DNA of 64,000 nt. It comes from Lingula anatina (taxonomy: Eukaryota > Brachiopoda > Lingulata > Lingulida > Lingulidae). The translations under genes and the position numbers were made by a program. The notes under the pieces are model-generated. The model saw nothing but the letters and a program-made list of their open reading frames with translations, ran no database searches and was not told where the DNA came from. Shown piece after piece: positions 12,366-23,621 of the stretch. Every line of letters begins with the position of its first letter. Position 1 is the stretch's first letter. The stretch lies in contig NW_019773626.1 of the NCBI RefSeq assembly GCF_001039355.2, forward strand, positions 99,855 through 163,854. Direction: 5' to 3'.

Positions 12366-13239
12366 AATTACAGAAAACAGGTATTATATCGATATAATGA
12401 GGCACACCCTATTAAACTACCCATTACCTTTTACATACCATTAATACTACGTGGCAAATCCCACTTATTTCGTATTTCTTATACTGTTTTTATATTTATA
12501 TATTTGTATCTGGGATACGAATGCATGTTTTATCTTTGACATTCAGTGATAGGAAAAGCTGGTATACTCATAGTTAAATCAGAATATATTAAAATAAAAG
12601 CTGCCATAATTATTTCTTAAAATATTCACTTCCCAATGATCATGAAGAATGCTGCAAAACTTTTCATCCAAGCTGTCATCCCTGTTAAAACCTATATACT
12701 CACAAGAATAAAGATTATATAAAAACAAAGATTTCAATGTTTCACTTCCCTTTTTACACAAATCAAAGGTTTATTATTTTTTATTATTCATAAAAGTTCA
12801 TCTCGTATTTCGGTCTTTTTGTTTGTCACCAGCCTTATAATTAAAAAAAATATTTATGGATTTCAATGTAATTTCCGGGATAAGTCAGAAAATGGGCTAA
12901 CTTAAAAGTGATTAGACTTTGGTGGTGGTTCGTGATCTTGATCAGGAGCCGGATCCAAAAATTGTTCAAAGTTTGCCAGATTGTGCCAATGATCACGAAG
13001 AATGGTGTGATCTCAACTACCACAATCTACCAGTGCAACCCATCAGTGCGGGGTTGAAAAAAGACGTTTTTATAGGATTGCGATAAAGTGACAATGACCT
13101 GGTGCAATGGGTGTGATCTCAACAACCACAATCTACCAGAGGAATCTATCAGTGAAGGGTCCTTGACAAAGGTCTGCGCTCTCTGAGTGCTTTTCTACTT
13201 TTCCCACTGAAATGCCCAGGTTAGACGCCATTTTAAATT

Positions 13240-15277
13240 TTATGCTATTCTTGTACCATTACATGCTTTTACATACTCCATGTACGTAGTATTGTGTCCT
13301 CTTGATTCTTGTACAATATCCCTTAGTTCTGTATGTTGATATAAAGTCCTATTATACGTAAACATGTAGGTGTATCCTAGCAACGAGAGAGCGGCTTGGT
13401 CGTATCTATGGTTACGCAAGTGTGCCCCAACAGGAGAGATGCAGCGTTCAAACAGCGCACATTTTTCCCATGGAACCAGTATCTTGTCGTATATATCCCC
13501 TTGTCTCAGCCAGCCGTTCAACCCCCCAGCAAAGGAAGTCTTGCCTACGTATGGTCCTTTCGTGATCTTGAAATGGGAAAACATACCGGGGTGTGTCCAT
13601 TTAGTCACCTCCCCATTTCCAGGCACACCGATGAAGACATAGCCATCTTTTTGAAAAAGGGACGTCATAAGTTGTTTCATTTTTCCACTGATGTGGCTGC
13701 CAGCGTCCACCCAAAGCACTGCCCCCAATTCATCCACCATCTGCTTGATGACGACGGGTTTAAAGGCGTACGTGTGCAGGTCACGCAGATGAGAGGGGTA
13801 CCTTTCAAAGGGGAACCTCCTGTACGTCACGCTCGGCCAGGTTTTCACGGTCTCCGCCTCTTCGGCGGTCAGGCCGAGGTCCCACACCACGATTCTGAGA
13901 GATGGTTCCCAGAAACAGAAGGACCCGACGTGGTTGACGAGAGCTGGTGAAAAGTACTTGTGGTTCGCGCCTGTGACGATTGTGAAGTTGATTCGTTGGT
14001 CCCAACCCATCGACCCTCTGAACTTCATATCCATCTGTAATTCTACATACGAAACCCAAAGTTTAACCCTTTTGAACCTATTGTACCATTTGATGTAACG
14101 TTTTCCATTTAGCAAAATTATAAGCATCAGTTTATTTCTCCAGCTTCTCACAAGAGAAGTTCTACATTTTTGATGAAGTAGTATAGCTGGTTAAATTGTG
14201 AGAACAAAAAAGAACAAAATATTCCCTTGGGCAACGGTGTTTTCTATAGTCTGCCTTTGGCAATATTTGTTGCTCAGTCGGTCCTAGTTCAGGCCTACCC
14301 AACAACCAGACTCAGCACCGAATAATCCTGATTTCACCGGTAGATCGGATCACAATACCCGTTTTCAATGTGTGTATCAGTACGCCCTTCGAAGTATCAG
14401 ACGCCTAGCGATGTGATAGTGATGATTCTCAGAGGGGTTTTGAAAGTAGCACTGCATCTCAAATCAAAATTTGTTCCAGGGTATGATACTGTGAAATGCG
14501 TACAGACGCACACCTTGAAAACGGGCAGTGTGGTTCGACCTACCGGTGAATTCAGGATCATTCGGTGCCGAGTCTGGTAGTTGGGTAGGCCTGTAGTTTG
14601 TGTTTATGGTGTTTGTATGCTATTGTTACATGTATAAGATAGCGAATTTTGACCCTCACTGATTGATCGAGAGCAGTCACGTGCGGGTCAATATTATACC
14701 GTATTGACCTCCAAACTGGTCAGTTTTGAACAAGAATATATAATACTTGGTGTAGTGAGTGTAAAAATAAAGCAAAGTTCTCGATGTAAAAAAGCGAAGT
14801 TCTCAATGTGTCTTAATTGTTTTTGGAATGAGTGATCAAGTAACGAAATAGTTATAGATTTCGGCGTCGAATATAACGTCGAGGCCACCTGGACTAAACT
14901 AAAGTTAAAATCATTGTGTTTTTGTCAATAAAATGTTTGTGCTTACACCGGAAACTGAGGTTATCAGAAATGCCATTAAAAAAACCATGGAGATCCATGA
15001 CCGCCTAGGTTCTGAAAGAACGAGGTGGACAGACAGAGAGAGGAGAGAGAGGGATGTGTGTGTTTGTATGTTATCATAATATTCATAGCACATAAAAGAC
15101 CTCTGAAAGTGAGATCGTCTACAATCCCGTGACAAGGGACATACCTGAATCCTTTACTAGTTTATGCATCCCCATCCACATCATATTAATTAACTTAAGT
15201 ACGGCAAACACCGCACCCAACTGAAGTAGGGCAAGTCGTACACGTCTCGTCCTAAACTTTCGTATTAACATCCTCAT
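13240..15277 (-). CDS. DUF1647-like type II membrane protein (putative glycosyltransferase fold), 311 aa
   Basis: Two coding exons, 15277-15145 and 14042-13240, joined in phase 1 (G|AA gives Glu45). The start ATG 15277 follows a good acceptor (ttttcag ending at 15308), so a 5' noncoding exon probably exists upstream. Residues 1-13 are basic and about 14-34 form one membrane anchor, as in type II Golgi enzymes. The lumenal part shows NFTIVTGA (63-70), RIVVWDLGL (94-102), YAFKP (136-140) and LWVDAGS (154-160), the order known from the DUF1647 family, whose members are widely predicted to be sugar-transfer enzymes without a proven reaction. WVDAG sits where a DxD metal motif would be expected. 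Sequons include NFT, NRT, NTT and NGT. The length suits the family. The family call is fairly sure; enzymatic activity is inference. Confidence 0.82.
14291..14592. mobile_element. Fold-back MITE, family 4
   Basis: Long terminal inverted repeats of roughly 100 bp. The left arm begins AGGCCTACCCAACAACCAGA and contains TTCACCGGTAGATCG. The right arm ends TCTGGTAGTTGGGTAGGCCT and contains CGACCTACCGGTGAATTC. It is the only copy seen here and lies in the intron of the DUF1647-like gene. Confidence 0.75.
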
Positions 15278-15965
15278 CTTGCCTTTAATTGACTGATATT
15301 TGCTGATCTGAAAATTGATAACAAAATTATTTTTTCGTATTGAAAACAAATGGGGATTAAAAGACAGAAAAGACAGCATTGCCGGTGTGACAGGAATGGT
15401 AGTCCGGGGTTCCTAGGATTAGACGGAGCCCTTGGGTTAGTATATGGGACGAATGTCACCTGTAAAAGGCAATGGGGGAGCGGACTACGGTTGCTAGCGG
15501 ACTACTATTCCTGTTACAACAGATCTATGATATTGCTAGATAGAGTGGGATGGGGGGAGGGCACAAGGAAATGAAAAATGTGTGTCAGTGAGAAAAAAAA
15601 CAACAAAATCATGATTAAAATCTTATAAAATGCATGTGTTCATATGCCAGGTCTATTGTAAACCTCGGGGAGATACAAGATCACAAGTTCCCACACAAAA
15701 TTGAAGCTATTACTCACAGAGCCTCAGGGCACGACGTGACTTTCTCACAGACACATAGTAACGTAATGACAAAAAATGTATATTTGAAACCAAAGATCGC
15801 ATGGTACATTTATGATACTAAAAACGATAGTTTTGAGAAAGGCGTATTGGATATGAAAAAATATATTTTTCTAAAATACATTTTCAAGAACTGCATTAGA
15901 TATGAATTTTGGGATGTATTTTGTAAAATTACTGAAATTTGACGATGCCCCGGGAAAAAATGTGG

Positions 15966-15966
<1 letters not shown>

Positions 15967-16009
<43 letters not shown>

Positions 16010-16010
16010 T
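15967..16010. repeat. (TTA)n microsatellite
   Basis: About 14 uninterrupted ATT/TTA trinucleotides followed by a pyrimidine-rich run. Confidence 0.9.
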
Positions 16011-16308
16011 CCTTTTCTTTCTTTTCTTTTTGTATTTATTTTTTACAATCAACAAGATAATTGAACAACTATTGTGGAAAGACTTCCGCAGTAAAAAAGG
16101 CAGCAGACACGAGTACCTACGGGCAATTTCAATTGAAATTCACACATAAAAAGTATCACTTGCTGAAAGTCACCCATTCCGAAGTGAAAATCCTTGTAAA
16201 AAATGCACGCCAACAACTCTGACCTTGAAACTAACGAGGTTTTAGCAGACATAATTTTGGGTAGGAAGAATCGGCTCGGTGGGTCTGTGCCTTTTAAGGT
16301 GGAATACC

Positions 16309-16472
16309 CAGTAACGAAACTGAGCGTCCTTGTAACGGAAGGCCCGCCCTCCATTTAATTATAATGGTTAGGGTTAGCCTGATCTAAGTGGGTCAACATC
16401 TGGGACGAGACTCACCCGTACAAATGAATGAGAAGCGGACTCTCTTCATGGTGGTCTCTGTCGCGTCACACC
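16309..16472. mobile_element. Short TIR element, family 3, copy c
   Basis: Shares AGTAACGAAACTGAG, GGCCCGCCCTCCATTTAAT and AATGAATGAGAAGCGGACTC with copies a and b. The terminal inverted repeats are more eroded (start CAGTAACGAAA, end TCGCGTCACACC). Confidence 0.6.
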
Positions 16473-16624
16473 GACTGTACAGGCTTATTTTGGCAGCTCT
16501 TGAGCAACGAATCGCCATTATAGGGGAAAGGGTATGTCCTCTCGTATTTAAACTGTGACAGTCAGACATGTTGAGAAAATTTCGAACTTTTCATTTTCTG
16601 CACAAGCTTTTTTTCAAAGCATAC

Positions 16625-17146
16625 CTGTGAGAGCTTTCATCCGGTCACTATCCGATGTCAAGAGACCGTGCATTTAGTGGCCAGTCCAGTGAGAACTGCT
16701 CACTATGACTGCGTTCCCATAAACCCATCGTGCTTGATGGATCTAACTTGGCGGGGATTCTCGCTAAATTGCATTTGGTGTAATCAGCTTAATTGTCTGG
16801 CACGTTCCCTTGAGTAACTAGGGGATAATTGACTATCCTATCCTAATTACCTCTAGAGGTTTGAGTAGGCGCACCAGACATTAAAGCCGCATACACTGAA
16901 TGCAATTTGGCGAGAATTCCCGCAGAGTTAGATAGATCCACCAGTACGATGGGTTTATGGGAACGCTCTCTATCACCCTGTCCCAGATGTGAGACACGCT
17001 GTGCCTCTCCCAGGTTCTCTACATTGCCTCAACTGATGGAGTGATCGGGTGCCTCAATGCTGATGATGATGATGATGAGGTCGACAGTCAATTGGCATCA
17101 GTGTGAGTGAAGAAGTCCCTACTATTGGGATAAAAGCTCTCACAGG
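16625..17146. mobile_element. TIR element interrupted by a family 1 MITE
   Basis: CCTGTGAGAGCTTTCATCC at the left is answered at the right by GGGATAAAAGCTCTCACAGG, its near-perfect inverted repeat. The interior contains a complete family 1 MITE (16711-16966) and a short GATGATGATGATGATG run. This looks like nested insertion. Confidence 0.5.
16711..16966. mobile_element. Fold-back MITE, family 1, copy c
   Basis: Perfect short ends GCGTTCCCATAAACCCATCG and CGATGGGTTTATGGGAACGC. The interior halves (TCTCGCTAAATTGCAT and ATGCAATTTGGCGAGA) are reverse complements, with TAATTACC near the centre. The outer bases differ from other family 1 copies, so it may be a subfamily. Confidence 0.7.
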
Positions 17147-17149
17147 CAC

Positions 17150-20139
17150 AGTTTGTATTTATGCTGTCAAAAAGTTTATAAATGAAGCGAAAAACAATTT
17201 AAAAGAATAAAGATTTTCTCAACATAATTGGCAATGCTGCACAGTGTTTAGCACGCACCAGAATTTGATGGCCAGATTAATGTGAGGGAGAGAAACAACC
17301 GCGATGCTTTGGGCATTTGTATTGCCTGCGGTAATGACTTCATGGTTAAATACATTGGGTTTTTATATAAACGCTGTACTAGATATTCACTTTTTTATTA
17401 CAACAAGGATGAACTCGGCCTGCTCACTGCCTTAATTTGGTAGAGGTACTGAAGGCTCCATCTCGTACTAAAGACTCCATAGTCACCATTCAGAGGATTA
17501 TAAGATGGTCTCTTGGGTATTTTTGTAAATCGCTAAATGCCACGTTTTATTTCCCGAGATGGATTAGGTGATACGTTCATATGAAATAGCATTATCCTGA
17601 AGCATCCTGCTCCCTCGGCTCGTGAAAGCGATTTTTTATTCTTCGTCCTTAGTAATACAATGTAATTATACTACGTGATTCGTGATTTTCAACTCTCATT
17701 TTCAATGAGATATAAATAAAGTTTTATTTATTGTGATATGTGAACTGATGGTTTATTTCCCTTGATCTGTGTTCACCCTTCCACACCCCCCTCCCCGCCC
17801 TAGTGGGGCTCTCTTACAGGGGAATGCAGATGGTTTCTATGATAAACAGTTTAATTAAATCATTTTTCATCAAAAACATTAAATAATGAGGCAAAGTTTT
17901 GTCAGAAAGCGACTTTTTGTTACAACTAAACAGGCAGCACAGGACTGACTTGAAATTTTACGACAGGTCGGATGCATACAATTGTAGTATAGAAGTGACC
18001 CCTTAAATGATGTAGAGAGGGGGCCCTTTGAACACATCTCCCAGTGGAGAGTCCTATAGGTTGGTACATCTGGACAACTTATCTCAAATGTGTTATCTAC
18101 ATGTATTAACCCATTCTTTGAGTACTGATGATGTTAAAAGCAAATTGAATGACAATATTTATAAGCTTTTGCAGGAGAAAATCTCCATGTAGGTCATATT
18201 TTTACTCGTGTAATTTCCCTTCTCTTCATGCATTGACAAAAAAATAGCTCTATAAACATGTTTTTTCAGCGTCATAAAGTCAGAGAGTTGCAACGTTTGC
18301 GGTTTGCACATTCTGTTGCATACTTATCATTTTTTAAAACACAGTTTTGGAATGAATATAATAATTATAATGTGATAATGAAAATTCGCCGGTATTCTCT
18401 GGAAAAGAGCCCACGATACGCTAACAAAAACGAACATTAATATTAATACATGTACATGTCACATTATACCGTTATAATAGTTCCCAGTTTTACATGAATG
18501 TAAATGACTAATGTTTTTTTTTTTTTTTTTTTTTTTTCAATTTTACTTGTAGCTGCAAGATTCTAATCCTTCAAATATTTAATTTCACCTTTTGAGCTTC
18601 AAAAATACATACATACAGGGTATCATTAATTCTGCAATGTTCTGCTTGCAAAAGAGAATGACAATTATGCTATTTTTCCTTATATCCCAAAATTACAAAA
18701 CGATTTACTTTAAATCTCATAACTAATGCAGTAACTTACCGTCGATGATAGCCCTGCTTTAGTACTGACAACAATGAGCTTGTTTAGGGGCTGACGGTGC
18801 TTGTGACAGTCGCAACCTTTGTGACTTGCGAGAGCTAGACATGCGCAGTTGTGCTTCAAATGGTGCTAGTTTTCCCAAGTCTATACCCGTATCAGCCTAC
18901 CTTTGTGGTTAGTTACAATTGTTTATTTTGCTCTCACGGATTTATATTCAATAAGGCCACTACTTCCTCGCAGCACATTCCTGTAAAATGTAGTGACGCG
19001 TCGACTTTTGATTCCAAATGAAGACCCCCAGGCCATTCAAGCCAGAGGCTATCAACTTGTAACGCTATCAACACGTTACACCAGTGAAATATACAAAAAA
19101 CGAAAAATTGCACTTTTTCAGTTTCAATTCTCTAAACGAAATTTAACGATTTAATTTTATGGTTGCCACTACGATACCAATTAATTTATATATACAGTGA
19201 GTAAATACAATTTACATTGATGCTTGTAATAACCCAGTTAGTTAATTAAGTAACGATTTTCCTTATTTTCAATTTTTTCATGAAAAAGACCTCGACTACT
19301 ACCCTTGTAGGGCTACATGTTGTAAATCGGTACAGGGGATGTAAACGCCCTTCATTAGATAAGCGGTTACTATTCGCTGTCCAACTACCCCTCTATGGGA
19401 GCATTCACAACCAACTAGTCCGCGGATCAAATATGGCGCGACCCACTTGAAAGTAGGCCGACATTTAATTGGTCTGCCAGTGTTGAGACAACCCGTGGGA
19501 AGCGGGGAATCTAATATATTATTTAATGCGGGCCGTGGAATTTCGTATTTCATTACATATTTATATAATATTATGGTATGTTTTTCAAATAGGGCAGTTG
19601 GCACCCAAATAGGAAGACGAACTTAACTACCAATTAGCCACTTGTTTAACATTTTATTTCATGAACAAAAAGTGTGATGATAATGACATCGTCACCAATG
19701 TCCAGCGTCTTATACGTTCTGCTTCACAAAATAATAACCAGTTTCTGGGTCAGTGTGACCCATTAAATTTTATGATAAATATCTAGGTCAATGTAACTCT
19801 CTGATGACGGTTATCCAGGATATGGGCCAATGTTGCACACTAACGATGGTTATTTGGTGCAGTATCCGAGTCAGCATGATCTGTTAATATGAAAATTTGT
19901 CATTAGACTTTACCGCTTAAGAATAAAAAAATATTAAAAAGCTATCTGATCATTTACCAGTAGGTCTTTGCTGTATACAAGTTAATATTTTCTCTTACTA
20001 TATGGGTACATTCGTACATTGGCAGGTTTGCAATGTTCATCCAAGTTCATTTAAAATGTTGCTGTATTTAAATTATATATCAAATATGGTATGTTCTAAG
20101 TATATTTTAGGTAAAACAAATGCTGAACATGGTAGTTGC
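17150..20139. other. Spacer without recognisable gene
   Basis: AT-rich DNA with short spurious frames and a T homopolymer near 18514-18537. A half copy of family 2 lies at 19399-19490. No exon was recognised. Confidence 0.45.
19399..19490. mobile_element. Family 2 MITE, partial copy c
   Basis: Contains GAGCATTCACAACC and TAGTCCGCGGATCAAATATG followed by GCGCGACCCACTTGAAAG, matching the left arm of the copy at 3851. No right arm follows. Confidence 0.55.
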
Positions 20140-21715
20140 TTACATATGTTTATAAATGTTTTTAAGTGTTAATAACAGCATTTGCATGTACATGTAGCTA
20201 GAAGTATAAGTACTGATACAGTAAACATGTGTCAGTAAATATAAATTGACCTTGCCCCTTTGATTTAAATGTACTCACTATTGATAGCTTTGTCACAATT
20301 TAGTTAACAATAATTATCCAAGGGTGATAATTTATCATTTTGTTTATTCTTATTTATTCGATGCAGCATTTATACAGTATTTCAACGCCAAAAGTACAGC
20401 CTTTTGATGGACAAATACAGTACATGTAGCATTAGAAAAAATTAACAATGTAAAATGCATTATGGTATTGGTAAACAATAACATTGGTATTTCTGATGCC
20501 AACGCTATCACACCAGACAAAATGTATATGTATATGTCGCACTGTGAACTACCCACAATGCCTGCACATTGTACTCGTATGTCTAACATTCATGAGAATT
20601 AAAACTAAGTGGCAGTAAAACAATCATAAATTATAACATAACTAGTGCATATAAAATACAATCATTCATCAAATAACAGTGGTCACACTCAAGCCGGAAA
20701 GTGTCTACATAAAACTTAAATACTAACAAAAAATATAAGGTGAAGGATACTGGCAGTATAGCAATACTTGTAGAATACAGAGTGCTTTGTACATACTTCA
20801 ATTGTTTTTCGTTTGTAATCTTTGGCAGTTGTTCCATACAAAGAACCAATAAAGGAATAATAATCTACCCTGAACTGCATGTACTTGTACCCCATATACT
20901 TACATAATATTGACCTTGACCTATTTATGCACACTGACCTTAACTTGACCTATTTGTGCATTCACTGGCTTAACCTTGACCTACATGGCCTGTCCTTGAC
21001 CTAATCCTGGTCATTTTTCTAACTACAAATAAACATGGGGACATTTTGCTGTTTGGCTGCTAAACTGAATACACAATTCAAAACAAATCAAATGAAAACA
21101 AACGGGTGAAAACAAAACTGAAACATTTAAACTGGGTTCAGATATGAAAAACTACCAGAAAAAAAATTGTAATGAAGTTAAAAAATTGTGTGGCAAAGCT
21201 AACATTAGCACAAGGAGTTTAAGATTTATTTTTCTTTTCCTTATTATTTTTTATTTTTTTTTTTTAGGTTATCATTTTGACTAATAAATAAAATTTGCAC
21301 TGGGAAGACATTCATGCTCTGTAACACAGCTCTTATACATGTACATGTAACAGTAGGGCACATTTATGTATATATCTGCACAAATATACATGTTTTTGTA
21401 GTTAGTCTTATCGACTTAAAATTCACTTTCCAATTGGCAAAATCAAACTTGGTATTCTGCAACAATGGTTGTCTGTATACAGACCCACTCGATTTTATCT
21501 GTTGAAATTTTCTTAAAAATCTAATCCCTTCATTACCATTATTTACTATAAAGGTTTTTTATTTTTTATCATTATTTTTTTAAATATTGTTAAACAATGA
21601 AGTGCATTCTAAAAATAAATTCAATCAAAACCCAAACTGAGCAATTCACTATTCACAGTTATAATTTGGAACGATTTTGCCTGTTGCAATCTTGGAAATC
21701 ATTCCTGGACCAAAA
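20140..21715. repeat. 1.57-kb tandem duplication, copy 1
   Basis: This 1576-bp block is repeated almost base for base at 21717-23288. Differences are few: one CACAATTTAG/CATAATTTAG change, a 6-bp ATGTAT repeat-length change, a few single bases and small homopolymer shifts. The block is noncoding AT-rich DNA just downstream of the SLC20-type gene. Confidence 0.95.
20911..21005. repeat. Degenerate TGACCT-rich short tandem repeat
   Basis: About three imperfect units of 20-30 bp beginning CTTGACCTA. It contains TGACCTTGA (reverse complement TCAAGGTCA, the known monomer site for ERR/Ftz-F1-type nuclear receptors) and several further ACCTT/TGACCT half sites. The second copy is at about 22479-22573. 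Binding is not shown by sequence alone. Confidence 0.4.
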
Positions 21716-21716
21716 N

Positions 21717-23288
21717 TTACATATGTTTATAAATGTTTTTAAGTGTTAATAACAGCATTTGCATGTACATGTAGCTAGAAGTATAAGTACTGATACAGTA
21801 AACATGTGTCAGTAAATATAAATTGACCTTGCCCCTTTGATTTAAATGTACTCACTATTGATAGCTTTGTCATAATTTAGTTAACAATAATTATCCAAGG
21901 GTGATAATTTATCATTTTGTTTATTCTTATTTATTCGATGCAGCATTTATACAGTATTTCAACGCCAAAAGTACAGCCTTTTGATGGACAAATACAGTAC
22001 ATGTAGCATTAGAAAAAATTAACAATGTGAAATGCATTATGGTATTGGTAAACAATAACATTGGTATTTCTGATGCCAATGCTATCACACCAGACAAAAT
22101 GTATATGTCGCACTGTGAACTACCCACAATGCCTGCACATTGTACTCGTATGTCTAACATTCATGAGAATTAAAACTAAGTGGCAGTAAAACAATCATAA
22201 ATTATAACATAACTAGTGCATATAAAATACAATCATTCATCAAATAACAGTGGTCACACTCAAGCCGGAAAGTGTCTACATAAAACTTAAATACTAACAA
22301 AAAATATAAGGTGAAGGATACTGGCAGTATAGCAATACTTGTAGAATACAGAGTGCTTTGTACATACTTCAATTGTTTTTCGTTTGTAATCTTTGGCAGT
22401 TGTTCCATACAAAGAACCAATAAAGGAATAATAATCTACCCTGAACTGCATGTACTTGTACCCCATATACTTACATAATATTGACCTTGACCTATTTATG
22501 CACACTGACCTTAACTTGACCTATTTGTGCATTCACTGGCTTAACCTTGACCTACATGGCCTGTCCTTGACCTAATCCTGGTCATTTTTCTAACTACAAA
22601 TAAACATGGGGACATTTTGCTGTTTGGCTGCTAAACTGAATACACAATTCAAAACAAATCAAATGAAAACAAACGGGTGAAAACAAAACTGAAACATTTA
22701 AACTGGGTTCAGATATGAAAAACTACCAGAAAAAAAATTGTAATGAAGTTAAAAAATTGTGTGGCAAAGCTAACATTAGCACAAGGAGTTTAAGATTTAT
22801 TTTTCTTTTCCTTATTTTTTTCTTTTTTTTTTTTTAGGTTATCATTTTGACTAATAAATAAAATTTGCACTGGGAAGACATTCATGCTCTGCTAACACAG
22901 CTCTTATACATGTACATGTAACAGTAGGGCACATTTATGTATATATCTGCACAAATATACATGTTTTTGTAGTTAGTCTTATCGACTTAAAATTCACTTT
23001 CCAATTGGCAAAATCAAACTTGGTATTCTGCAACAATGGTTGTCTGTATACAGACCCACTCGATTTTATCTGTTGAAATTTTCTTAAAAATCCAATCCCT
23101 TCATTACCATTATTTACTATAAAGGTTTTTTTTATTTTTTATCATTATTTTTTTAAATATTGTTAAACAATGAAGTGCATTCTAAAAATAAATTCAATCA
23201 AAACCCAAACTGAGCAATTCACTATTCACAGTTATAACTTGGAACGATTTTGCCTGTTGCAATCTTGGAAATCATTCCTGGACCAAAA
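21717..23288. repeat. 1.57-kb tandem duplication, copy 2
   Basis: Near-identical partner of 20140-21715, joined to it by a single N at 21716. The N at the junction suggests either an assembler joining two haplotype copies or a real recent tandem duplication that was hard to close. Confidence 0.95.
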
Positions 23289-23379
23289 AAATTCTTAATA
23301 TGTGCGATCTTGGATCACATTGCAAAACAATTATCATAAATTTAACATTCAGCAACCCTACTATCAATGTACTCTAAAC

Positions 23380-23385
23380 TTTATT
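23380..23385 (-). terminator. Candidate polyadenylation signal of the SLC20-type gene
   Basis: AATAAA on the minus strand, about 240 nt downstream of the TGA at 23622-23624. The position is plausible for a short 3' UTR. AT-rich DNA offers other candidates further downstream. Confidence 0.3.
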
Positions 23386-23621
23386 TCCTATTCATTCAAC
23401 TCCTTTTGAAACATGTGCGATGATTTTACTGAATTTTGAAAGAACTTTCCCCTATAACACATCCGTGATGTCTTGGACCAATCAATTGACTTAGTTTCAT
23501 CTTTTTCTGCCTACTTCAGAAATACTATGCATCAAATTCAACCTTCATTCTTTCTTGTTATAATTTTGACCTTCCCTTGTTTCTTCTAGCAATTTTCTCC
23601 AATCACATGACCTAAGACCTC

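Noticed and set aside
13396-13950. 184-codon plus-strand frame
   Set aside because: Antisense shadow of the DUF1647-like exon, whose minus-strand translation has conserved family motifs.
20350-22505. Two sets of matching short minus-strand frames
   Set aside because: They are duplicates only because the 1.57-kb block is duplicated. The translations show no domain and low-complexity bias.
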